A stretch of DNA of 64,000 nt, from NCBI RefSeq assembly GCF_003259335.1, contig NZ_QLLL01000012.1, positions 1-64,000 of the forward strand, in the 5' to 3' direction. Under the pieces are notes generated by a model that was not told the DNA's origin, made no database searches, and worked only from the letters and a program-made list of their open reading frames with translations. Both the position numbers and the translations under genes were made by a program. Shown here piece by piece: positions 36,086 through 46,500 of the stretch; position 1 is the first letter of the stretch; every line of letters starts with the position of its first letter. The stretch is from Chitinophaga skermanii. Its GTDB lineage: Bacteria > Bacteroidota > Bacteroidia > Chitinophagales > Chitinophagaceae.

Positions 36086-37300
36086 TTATAAACATGTGAC
36101 TGTTTGCACGCAAACAGATTCGAGCGTTCCCTCTTTTCGTTTATACGCTACCACTGCTTTATGCTCATAAGCTCTCAACACAGGAAAACTTGTGAATCCC
36201 GTATCGGCGCTCATGTTGCCGGCATAGATAGTTGTTCCGTTTTCGTTTTTCAACTGGATGCCGATACGGTTATTACCGGTTTTATTAGGCACCATTTCAT
36301 CCCACACCAGCAGCATTTTATTGTCGCTTAGTACACCCAATTGCGGGTGCTTAGCGCCTTCTACATTGCTAATATTTTCTTTCTGTGTATACGTATTCCC
36401 GTTTGTAAACGAGCTACAAAAGAATACTCCTTCTCCGCCACCCATGGTAAACCAAGCGAAGTGTAAGCCTTTGGCGTTTTGTACCATGGTAGGTCCTGTG
36501 TGCGGGCAACCGCGCACCACCCAGTTGTCGGTACTAATGCGAACTGGAGGTGAAAATGTTTGGCCATTATCTGTACTAAGAATGTGCGCCATATCGCGGA
36601 TAGTATCTTGTACAATATCGCGGAAAGCCACGTGGATAGCGCCTTGTGCATCTACTAGCAACTTCGTTCTACAGCATTGGCAAATCGTTTCGCCAATAGC
36701 GTGTTCCCCTTGAAATCCTTGCTTGCCTTGGGTAGTAGCAAAATACAGGCTGGAACCTTCGTGCGTGGTATGTTTACGGTTATCTAACCAAACAGCCGCT
36801 ACTTCTCCATTAGGTAATAGGGCCATATCAAAATACCGTTGATCGTAGCTAGCCGTGTCGGTTACCAAGGGTTGCGCAGCTTCCCATGTTTTGCCGTTAT
36901 CGAAAGATTGGGTGTAAAATACTTTCCCGGCATATTTATTCCTTGGATCATTCGATTCGCGGCCAAACATGGCGATCATGTGGCCATTGGGTTGGAAGAT
37001 GATCTTCGGCATATTTTCGGCGTGGGGCAATATACTGTCGGCCGTAGGAATATTAACCGTTTGCTCGGTATCGCCTGTCAACACCCGGTAATGTAGTGTA
37101 CCTAATGTAGCAGAACCGGTTTGTTCTACCCAAGACACTACTGTTTTGCCTGTTGGAGTTTGCGTGATATATGGGCATGAACCAATTGTTTCTGTGTTTG
37201 ATAATATTTCTTCCTTCCCAAAGGATAATTGTGGCGATTGTTTACAAGCGGTCAGCCATAACATCCACACAATACTTACACTAATAATACTTACTCTCAT
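36086..37300 (-). CDS. BNR/sialidase-fold lipoprotein with CxCC and CPHTGP motifs
   Basis: 404 residues. Lipoprotein signal with lipobox WLTAC (Cys19). The body is a beta-propeller with Asp-box-like blades (SFDNGKTWE, STDNGQTFS). Conserved-looking cysteines occur as ETICQCCRTKLL (207-210) and GCPHTGPTM (265). These residues suggest metal or cofactor binding rather than sialidase activity (inference). The start overlaps the TonB receptor stop by four bases (ATGA), so the two are coupled. Confidence 0.8.
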   Translation of the reverse strand: MRVSIISVSIVWMLWLTACKQSPQLSFGKEEILSNTETIGSCPYITQTPTGKTVVSWVEQTGSATLGTLHYRVLTGDTEQTVNIPTADSILPHAENMPKIIFQPNGHMIAMFGRESNDPRNKYAGKVFYTQSFDNGKTWEAAQPLVTDTASYDQRYFDMALLPNGEVAAVWLDNRKHTTHEGSSLYFATTQGKQGFQGEHAIGETICQCCRTKLLVDAQGAIHVAFRDIVQDTIRDMAHILSTDNGQTFSPPVRISTDNWVVRGCPHTGPTMVQNAKGLHFAWFTMGGGEGVFFCSSFTNGNTYTQKENISNVEGAKHPQLGVLSDNKMLLVWDEMVPNKTGNNRIGIQLKNENGTTIYAGNMSADTGFTSFPVLRAYEHKAVVAYKRKEGTLESVCVQTVTCL

Positions 37301-39594
37301 GATTTATTTTTTCCGGTGAATGTATATGCCAAGCCTACGTTGAATGTACGTTTCGGGCCTGGGCGATAGGTGGTAGCATACACGGTTTTTTCGGCTGTAG
37401 TGGCATAAATGCTATTGGCTACGTTACGGCAATTCACCCAGCATTCGATGTTTTTGTAGTTGTATCCAAGGCGAGCATTCAGCAAATTGTAGCCATCGTA
37501 TTTCTTCGTATTGGCTACATCCATATAGTACGGCCCTACATATTGCCATTCCAAGCCCATTCTTACACCTTTTAGCACAACGGGTTTGAAGGTTACTTCT
37601 GCATTTGAAATTACTTTCGGGGCACTGTTCATGATGTTACCATCGTAAGTTTTGCCTTGCTCTTGGTAGGCAAGGAATTTATGTTCGGCGTAGGTACCGC
37701 TTACACGTAGTAAAATACTACGGATGGGTTCGTAGCGTAAGTTCCATTCGATACCAGTATGTGTTGTTTTACCGGCATTTCTATTCTCGTAAGAACCATC
37801 GGCTAAGCGTACACTTACAATTTCGTTGGTGCCGTTCATGCGGTAAACGCCTAGTTCTAGGGTAGCAGCATAACCGGGGATCGTCCACCAGCCGCCGGCT
37901 TCATAGTTTTGGTAGCGGGCAGGTTTTAAGGTAGGTACTTTTACGCCACGGTATAATTCCGAGATATTGGGAGGCGCAAAGCCTACGCTGTAGTTCACAT
38001 AGGTGCCTAAGCCTTTGCCAAAATCGTAGGTGATACCAAGTTTCGGGGTCCACGCTTGGAAGTAGTTTTTCTCATCGGGCGCCCCGGTGAAGGCCGATGG
38101 TGGTAAGTAGTTGTTGAAGTTGTAATCCATTCGATCGTACCGCAAAGCGGCTACGAATTTCATATGTTCAATTGGTGCGAATTCGGCTTGTACATATGCC
38201 GCGCTATTCAGTAGGTTCACATGGTAGTTCGTGAGTACCGAATCGGTGGATGTATAGTTGATGTAATAGCCTGCTTGGTTGCGATCGATATCGATGTAAT
38301 GAGCGTAATAATCGCTAGGACTATTATCCATGCTGATACCGGCAATAACAGCGGCTTCTTTCCACTTAAACGATTTCTTATGTTGCAAAATCACCCCGTA
38401 GCTGGCAAAGGCATCGCTATTAATTTCGCCCCTCGCTTTTAATGGGTTGTTTACCACGTTTTTCACCGCGTAAAAAGGGTTTTGACCAATTTCATTGTTA
38501 CGGTAGAAGAAGGTAAGGTTTGTTTGGTTACTCGCATCCCAATTCGCTGTTAAAGTACTTCTATAGCGGAAAGCCTTCACTTCTCTATAAGAGAAAGTAT
38601 GGAAGTTGCGGTAATCTTTTCCATAGAAATGAGCACTGTCGAGGCCGCCCACTTGGTCGGTTTTATAATTCACAATGCTAGCAGCGTTTGTCCATTTAAA
38701 GCGGTGATTGATGTTATAATCTACTTTTACATTCAAGGCTAGCTTATGAAAGTCGCTATGGTCCATGTAGCCATTGCTTTGCTTGGCGTAATACCCACCT
38801 ACTACAATGCCTACTTTATTGAAAGTATTGGACACCATTACATCGGCTCTTCTATACCCCCAATCGCTGGCTTCTACTTGTACTTTCGCATATGGCAAGG
38901 CGGTAGGATTGGCCGTGATAAAGTTGATAGCGCCCCCTACTGCTTCGCTACCGTATAGGCTGGAAGCTGGGCCACGTACCACCTCGATCCGGCTAAGGGC
39001 AGCCATGTTGATTTCGATTAACGCGTTGTGGTTGAAATCGCCTGTAGTTCTAATAGGCACGCCATCTTCCATATACAAAAACAAACTCTTATAACCGATG
39101 GGCTGGCGGATAGCCATGGTATGTTGTTCATTGCCTAAGTCAACCATGTACACACCGCTTACTTTATTCAGTAATTGTTCTAATGAAGTAGCCTTGGTTT
39201 CGTTCATCATTTGCTTGGAAATGGTGCTGATAGCAATGGGAGCATCTTTTCTTTCTTGTTTATCGCGGCTGGAAGTCACGATAAACTCATTCAGTTTTGT
39301 TCGATTGGGTTCCAAGGCAATTAACATTACCCGGTTCTCTGTCCAAGCCACTTTCTGCGAAGTATACCCAATGTAGCTAGCCTGCAAAGTATCGTGGTAT
39401 TGTGGCACTGTTAGTTTAAATTTCCCTTGTGCATCGGTATAACAACCCGTAGCATGCCCACTAATAGACACTGATACCCCTTGTAATGCCTCTTTTGTTT
39501 CGGCATCAATAATGCGACCTTCTACAGCCTTTTGGCCATATAACATAGCTGTATACGCGATGATTAAACACCACGTGAGCAATAATTTTTTCAT
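37297..39594 (-). CDS. TonB-dependent outer-membrane receptor
   Basis: 765 residues from MKKLLLTWCLIIAYTAMLYGQ (signal peptide). CarboxypepD_reg-like domain about 25-105 (DAETKEALQGVSVSISGHAT), plug about 115-230 (GVYMVDLGNEQHTM, SRIEVVRGPASSLYGSEAVGG), then a 22-strand barrel ending in VGLAYTFTGK. It is not paired with SusD, so a small cofactor, metal or siderophore is likelier than a glycan. It lies between the Cys-rich exported protein and the BNR lipoprotein on the same strand. Confidence 0.94.
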   Translation of the reverse strand: MKKLLLTWCLIIAYTAMLYGQKAVEGRIIDAETKEALQGVSVSISGHATGCYTDAQGKFKLTVPQYHDTLQASYIGYTSQKVAWTENRVMLIALEPNRTKLNEFIVTSSRDKQERKDAPIAISTISKQMMNETKATSLEQLLNKVSGVYMVDLGNEQHTMAIRQPIGYKSLFLYMEDGVPIRTTGDFNHNALIEINMAALSRIEVVRGPASSLYGSEAVGGAINFITANPTALPYAKVQVEASDWGYRRADVMVSNTFNKVGIVVGGYYAKQSNGYMDHSDFHKLALNVKVDYNINHRFKWTNAASIVNYKTDQVGGLDSAHFYGKDYRNFHTFSYREVKAFRYRSTLTANWDASNQTNLTFFYRNNEIGQNPFYAVKNVVNNPLKARGEINSDAFASYGVILQHKKSFKWKEAAVIAGISMDNSPSDYYAHYIDIDRNQAGYYINYTSTDSVLTNYHVNLLNSAAYVQAEFAPIEHMKFVAALRYDRMDYNFNNYLPPSAFTGAPDEKNYFQAWTPKLGITYDFGKGLGTYVNYSVGFAPPNISELYRGVKVPTLKPARYQNYEAGGWWTIPGYAATLELGVYRMNGTNEIVSVRLADGSYENRNAGKTTHTGIEWNLRYEPIRSILLRVSGTYAEHKFLAYQEQGKTYDGNIMNSAPKVISNAEVTFKPVVLKGVRMGLEWQYVGPYYMDVANTKKYDGYNLLNARLGYNYKNIECWVNCRNVANSIYATTAEKTVYATTYRPGPKRTFNVGLAYTFTGKNKS

Positions 39595-39732
39595 GTACCT
39601 GTAATTCCGGGAAGCATTGTTCCCTGCTGGTTTATACAACAAAGCATGCATACTGCGCAGTTTTTACGTGCACGGTACAGGGCGCTGCTGTTTCACAATA
39701 AGTTCCTATCTAAAATGATAAGCTGCGGCAAG

Positions 39733-40095
39733 TTATGCGCAGGGCGGCCTGAAAATGGCGCCAACATGAGCGGGTACCAGGTGCTCGGAGTAAGCGGGGT
39801 AAGGTATAATTGTGGAAGGAAGGTTGGTGGTATGTTCTTCGTACGTTACTGCTTGTAAAACCACCTCGTACTTATCCTTTGCGCTGTTACCGTTTTTCTC
39901 TTGCTGGGTGTCTTTGGCCATTTGTTTCATAAAATGACATTTACCATGACACGCCAATTGAGGTTTTGCACGATTCACACAAAGCACGTTTTCGATATAA
40001 TTCTTATTCACAACAAACTCCAATACAATCAGCCCCTTGCTACAAGTTTGTAGCATGATCGCCGTGAGTAGTATGTAAGAGAAAAGTTGCTTCAT
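39733..40095 (-). CDS. Small exported Cys-rich protein
   Basis: 120 residues. Hydrophobic N-terminus (MKQLFSYILLTAIMLQTCSKG). The region LCVNRAKPQLACHGKCHFMKQM has three cysteines and histidines spaced like a metal-binding patch, followed by a charged linker. From memory, similar small proteins sit beside TonB receptors in other Bacteroidota; no function is assigned. It is first in the probable three-gene module with 37297-39594 and 36086-37300. Confidence 0.75.
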   Translation of the reverse strand: MKQLFSYILLTAIMLQTCSKGLIVLEFVVNKNYIENVLCVNRAKPQLACHGKCHFMKQMAKDTQQEKNGNSAKDKYEVVLQAVTYEEHTTNLPSTIIPYPAYSEHLVPAHVGAIFRPPCA

Positions 40096-40245
40096 CGAAT
40101 TATATCACAAAAGATTGCAATAGATCGCAATTTATCATTTCGAGCAAAATTAGGTGTTCTGAAGTTTTGAGCAATGATTTTTATCAAGTCTTCTAAAAAG
40201 AGTTGTTTTATGAATGGCGGTTTCTTTGGTGGTTTTCAAATCCTA

Positions 40246-40370
40246 TTGGTTACTTTCTTTGCTTCTCCAAAGAAAGTAACCAAAGAAAGGAGGAAAAACG
40301 GCGAAAGACTGCGTCGCCGTTTTATCGGGATGTTGATTAGGCGGTGGTGCTACTGTGGTGAAGGGCATGG
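40246..40370. repeat. Bipartite double-hairpin element, copy 1
   Basis: Stem 1 is a perfect 16-bp inverted repeat, TTGGTTACTTTCTTTG (40246-40261) and its complement (40268-40283), with loop CTTCTC. The CAAAGAAAG motif is repeated just after. Stem 2 is AAAACGGCGA (40295-40304) / TCGCCGTTTT (40314-40323). Conserved ATCGG, AGGCGGT and TACTGTG blocks follow. A second copy is at 54804. Confidence 0.85.
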
Positions 40371-40447
40371 GCGCTTTGGGGGGCCTGTTTTGTTGGGGGG
40401 GTGTTAAGGGAATAGCAATGCTCGTTGTTCTATCTTTATAAATTGAG

Positions 40448-40485
40448 AAAGGGTGACCAAGCTTTGTGCTTAATCACCCTTTTAT
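40448..40485 (-). terminator. Terminator of sprA
   Basis: AAAGGGTGA / TCACCCTTT, 9-bp arms with a 17-base loop, between the sprA stop and the upstream intergenic element. Confidence 0.8.
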
Positions 40486-40503
40486 ATAGATTTTATATGC
40501 TTG

Positions 40504-43500
40504 TTACTGTGCTAACATATACCGGAAGGTGAGGCCACCCCGGGTGGTGGTAATTGGGTACGAGGTGGAAATGACCGGTATGGATTGTTTTCGTTCGTAG
40601 AAGAAGCGAAGATTTACACGGTTGTTCACTACGTAGTCGATGGTTGGCATAATGCCGATTACTTTCTGTCCGCTGGTGGGGATTACGATGTCGGCATCGA
40701 GTTTATTGTTGACGGTTTTATCGTCGCGGAAACTCATATCCAAACGAATGTTTAGGTCGTTCATCATCTTCTTGCCGCCATCTTTACCGATTGAGAATGG
40801 CAATTTAAACCCGCGAAGCCTATACCCTGCTCCTACCGCAATTTCGCTCGACCTTATTTCACTTAATTGATAATCGATTAAGCTAAGGCTTAAGGTGCGG
40901 CTCTTCTTGTATTCTAACTTCACATCCAAGGTATTCGTGAATGTAAGGTTAATGCCCAATAATGGTTCGAAGCGTTCGCCCATGGTTAAGTTCGGTACCA
41001 TGAAATAAGGTACATAGTTACCAGAAACAGTATCCACGAACGCTGGATAACCGGCTAATCTTGGATCTTCAAATGCGAGGTTCGTGTTGTAAGAACTCAT
41101 CATTAAGTTACCAATATAACCGTGCGATATGGTGAAGTTGGTTAAGAAGTTGCGGAACGGGGCCAAGCGTGATAAACCGGTGTAGGTTACGCGCCAGTTC
41201 GGCCTTGGCCAAATATTCGCAAACGGGTTGCTACGGATGCTACTATTGTTGTTCTTCAACAAGCCAATTTTTTCAGGGTCTTTACCTGTATAAGCGGCGA
41301 GGAAGGCCGGTATTAGTACATCTTGTGCGTACCTGCTATAACCATATTTGTAAGTCGGATCTTTCGGGTTTTGTGTTGGCACGCCCGGATCGCTGTTATA
41401 CGGGTTCTCGCGCGCCAAACGATCAGAAATTACTTGCCTGTATGCCTCGAAGTTTTTGAATGTTTTCGACATACCTTGCTCGGCATCGATTTTATCAAAT
41501 ACCGTTTTAATGGCAATAAATGTTACTTCAAAACCACCTGCATCGTACGGGTTCAAATGTGTGAAGCCGCTATCGCCGGAGTTTTTATACAATTCGCCAT
41601 GCGATTTAGTGAACGATTTCACCAAGTTCAAATCCACTTTAAAGTCGCGCAACAATTCGAAGTTCGCCTGTATTTCTAAGCGTTGTGTGAACTGTTGTTG
41701 GAATTGAAGGTTGAAGGTAGTATCTGGTGTTATTAAGCCCTTTTGTGCGAACTTATCCAACCATCTTTTATCGGGTTGATAACCGAATAAGAAGTTGAAG
41801 CCCGGCGCCATAGAAGCCCAGTTCTGCCCTAATACTTTGGCACTGTCGATATAACCCGGCAAGCGTGTACCACTGTTTTCGCTATAGTTAACGGTTACGC
41901 GTTTCAGTGATAATAACGGCGTTAATACAATCTTCCAAATTTTCGGCACATCGCCATTATTAGATTCTACTTTTACGTTCGTGCTTTTCCCGAAATCGTT
42001 GCTATTCATACCTGGCGGTACTTGCGACGTGGTATAGTTCGAGGTGCCCAGTACTTTCCGGAGGAATTTGGATTTGTTATAGAGCTCCGTGAATTTCAAT
42101 TCACTGGTTAAGGTTTTTTGTTGGGTGTTTTCGATGGCGTTACCTAGGTACAATGCTAAACGGGATGCCCCAATCCAACGGTAATCGGTACCGTAACTAA
42201 GGTTGATGTTGGTCCAGTCAACCAAAGGTAATTTCGATGTAGGCAATGTATATGTTAAGGTAGCGCTATGGAAGTAGTTCGTTGTTCTACCCCCTTTGAA
42301 GAAGTTTCTTCTTACGGTATCACGTTTTTCGCCGGTGATTCTACCGTCTGGTTCATCAATACGTGCATTGTTCACAGCGTTAAACTCAACATTAATGCTT
42401 TGTGTAAGCTGCCATTTCAAACCGTAATAACGATCGAAGGTGAAGTACTTGTTATACGTTTCCGGCATTTTATACGGGCCACCGCCGATGTTTCTAATCT
42501 GCGTAGCACCGAATTGCCTTGTTACATCGGCCCTAAAGCTTAGTAACGACGGTACGTAGTTAAAGTTCACATCCCTAATGAGCCCCAGCCACGGCGATTT
42601 GCTCTTCACCATTTTCTTGAATGGTGTTAAGAATTTGCTAGGTGCTGCGTAAGTATACCCCAAGCCACCACGATGCTTCGTTAACACGTCGTTCTCGATA
42701 AGCGGGTTATGACGGTTAATTTGCGAGAAGGAATAACTTACGTCGAAGTTTTCAATATCCCACAAATGCACTTTCGTTTTATCCATGCTCAGCTTACGCA
42801 CATTCGTGAAGTTCAAGCTCGTAATAGAGGTAAAGTCTTCCGCTTGGCGTTTGATAGAATCACGTTCCGCTTTTGTGCGGGCTAGGTGGAGTTTATCTTT
42901 CAGTTTAATATCTAAATCGTACGGATCGTATTCCGGCGTACTCGTGGTTTGTGAATAACCTGCATATACCGGGATCGTTAAGCCTGTTCGCTTGGGTAAT
43001 AGTTTACCTAAATCGAGGTTGGTAGCTACGTCGTATTGTAAGTAGTTATCGCGGAATCGTTCATTTACTCTTTGATCGATGTTACCAAATCCTGCCGTGT
43101 GCATATTGCCACTTACAGTTAAGGTACCCAAATCTGCCAATTGTAAATCCATCCGCGCTAACGCCGCCCAACCGCCTTTTTCATCTAACCCTGTTAAACG
43201 CATTTCGTTGAACCAGATTTCCGCGCACTTCGGCATACCATCGTCTTTCGGGTTAATTACACCAATCATTACGTTGCGTAATTCGCCCAAACTAGGATTA
43301 CCTACGATGGTGAGGAAGTTGGCGCCATCGCGTTCACTATAAGGAATGAGTGGAGATTGACCGGCTTGGTTACGTTTTTGTTTCAATTGACTGAATTTAT
43401 CTAAGGCCACGTTCAAGTCGTTCACAGATGGCCAGATGGTCATCGCGTCGCTTGTGTTCCAAGGTGTAACTGTCAATGGAATTTCGTATTCGTAGTAGTT

Positions 43501-46500
43501 ATCTGTAAAGTCGCTACCTAAGCGGATGATGGCATGTAATTGTCCATCGCGCAAAGAGTTTTGGTCGTTCATCGCTTCTGCGTGGATGAACATTTCCAAT
43601 TTGCTAAACTGGCGTAAATCCAAGTTGGTGCCTTTGTACAAAGCACGTGATTCACCGTCTTGCAAATTACACACCTGCATCGACAATGCTTGTTCGTTCA
43701 ACAAGATGTTCGTATTGTTAGCACTCAATGTATTTTGACGAATAATACCCGGCGGCACTACGTAAGGAATAGGTGTACGTTTAGCATTTTCCTCGATGTT
43801 CACGGCAGAAACGTTGAACAGTGTGCTTTGATCTACCGGCATGGGATCGCCTGGTTTCAATTCGTATAAATAACGGCGCCATTGGTTCCGTACAAGTTCC
43901 AACTTCGCGAAACGTAATACTACAGAATCTTCGAAGTTTGTAAGGAACATACGCATGAAACGGATCGATTTGAAATCGGGGATATTACCTACTTTTTTAT
44001 CGTAATTGCTGATCGGCACTTTGAACTGGTACCAAGTTTCGGTGCCTTCGGAGTTGTTCGGCAATTTTACTTTCGTAACGATTTTATCTACGATATAGTT
44101 TTGACCCACTTGCATGTCTGGGGTCAATTTCACGCGGTATTGGAAGTATTCTTCCGATTCGTTCATCGTGTTATCGCGGTTCAAATCTTCCGATTCTGGG
44201 TAGTTTGTGGCTGCTGAAGAGAATTGCGAGTTGTTGTCGGACACCGGCGAGTTTCCTTCAGGTCCATTAATACGCTTATACCTTTCCAAGATGCTTTTCT
44301 TCTCGGCATCGTAATCGGCGCCACGGTAGAAATGGTAATCATCATTAGAAGGATCTTTCATGGCTTCGCGTACAATTGGCGAACCTGCGCCGAAGCGCGA
44401 TACCAATTGGTTAATATAATTGCTACGGTACGACACCTCGTCTTGCGAGTTCAAACCATCGAAGCCCACGTCCTGGTATTTACGAATAGCAGGATCGTTA
44501 TCGAATGCTTGGGTGATTTGCTGTTGGAATTTCGGAATCCTACCCCAGTTAGAAGTATCGATTTTATTCGGGTCTTTATTCGGATCGGGTAAACCGTTTT
44601 CGAAGAATTTACGAGAATCCTTCAACACGTCTTCTGAAACGTTACCCAAGTTAAAGTAGAGGTCGCCCCCTTTAGAGTTACGGTTCATGATAAATGGATC
44701 TTGCACCCAGAACTCGATAAACTCGATGTTGGCGGTTTCGAAATCACTATTATCAATCGCCCTCATGATACCACCCCAACGCTTTGTAGGGAAACGTAAA
44801 CGGCCATTGGCAGTTACGCTATCGGAAGCATCGAAGTTATAAGGACCTCTTTCTGTTGGATAGAAGGCTAAATCGAGTGTGCTTAGCTGGCTTTGACCAA
44901 AGTCGGTGCTTCTATTCGGGAATACATCTTTTTGATACACCAAGCGTACGCGTGGATCCGACTGTTCATCGGCCGTGATGTTCGGTGGTAAGCTAGGCGA
45001 TTTAGGGATTTGCAACGTTGGTTCAATGATGTACCAAGCTAACAAGGCCCTGTTTTTACCATAAGAAAGATCGTTTGTAGCGTCGGCTTCCGGGAAGAGG
45101 ATATTACCGGCTTCGTCGGCAGCGTCTTTCGGTGTAGAAGCTAACGACCAGCTTGTAGATGGGAACTTCAAATCGTAACCATTACGAGCGCCTTCGAAAT
45201 CGTCGATATACACTTGACCTTGCTTGCTACCCGCGGCATTTACCAACTTGGAGTGGCCGGGGAATAGGCGAGCTACCTCACCCGTGAAATTGATAATGGA
45301 CGGGGTTTCAGTTTTATAGTTCGGTAATTTATCGAGGAAGCGTGTTAAGCCTTTCCAATCGGAGTTATAGTTCACATCTAAACCCACCACGGTATTCTTA
45401 ATAGGATCGTCGCCGTAGTTTACTTTTTGGTAGTACGGGCGTTCGCTCATCCTCACGATCGTGGAACCGATGCTTAACTTATCATTCACAAAATAATCGA
45501 ACCGGGTACCTAGGTAATTTCGGACTTGCATCCCGAAATTGGCGTTGTTTTCGAACTGCACGTTAATGGGCACCCCGCTACTCAAAATACCGGAGTTAAT
45601 GATTTTCAACCTACCCATGTTATAATCGATCACGTAATCGTAGTTCTCGCGGAGGAGCTGGCCACCCGCGGTAACGGTTACCGAGCCTGGCGGAATGTTA
45701 TAACCTCCCAGCATGATCTCGGAAGAGTTGGAAGATTTATAAGAACCGCGCATTACATAGCGGTTCAATTGCGGGAATTGTTGGGCTACCACCTTGATGG
45801 AGTCGTACAATTCGCGGTACATGTATTTCTTTTCCAAAGCCGCATTTCCCCCGAAAGCCTTTTGCACACCTTGGGCAAATGGTTCTAGCATGGGGAACAT
45901 AATACGCCCGTTCTGGCTATTGATCGTGTAGCCTTCTACATAATCGAATATACCATCGGGTTGCGGATCGTTTTGGTTATTAAGCCTATCGAGGTTGAGG
46001 ATGGAGATGATCGGCATGCCTTCGTAAGAGCCTCTTGCATCGGGGATGTACCTTTTATCACTTGGCTGGCGATCTTCGCTGCCGGGATCCTTGTACAACA
46101 CATCCAGCTTGAAATCTTGGCGGTTCAGTTGGTAAGCACCTGTTGCATAGATGTTCTTCATCATCAAATCCCAAATCGGCAAAGTAGGTCTTGCAGAGGT
46201 GGCTTTCAACAATTTCAAGAATAAAATACGCTGGTTTGCCGAGTTGTTCTGATCTGGTGGAACATCTTGCGAGAACTCACCCACGCGGTAAACACGGCCA
46301 TTGTATGTGTATTCGTACGCCACAGCCAACACCTCGTCTGGCTGTAATTGCTGGTTCAAGGAGATGAAACCGAGTTGGCGGTTGATGGTAAACTGGGTAG
46401 AATCGAGCTTACGGGCAAAGGTTTTTTCGAAGTCTTGCACCGGTTGTAAGCCCATGGCCAATAAACGACTAACCACCGTACCCGTATAGCGCGAAGCAGG

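Noticed and set aside
36086-37300. Calling the BNR protein a sialidase
   Set aside because: Asp-box-like blades are present, but the catalytic arginine triad and FRIP motif are not visible, and the Cys/His motifs suggest another role.
40174-40407. 77-residue ORF with VTFFASPKKVTKERRK
   Set aside because: It is the translation of the hairpin element stem 1; the inverted repeat explains the sequence fully and the second copy lacks an equivalent frame.
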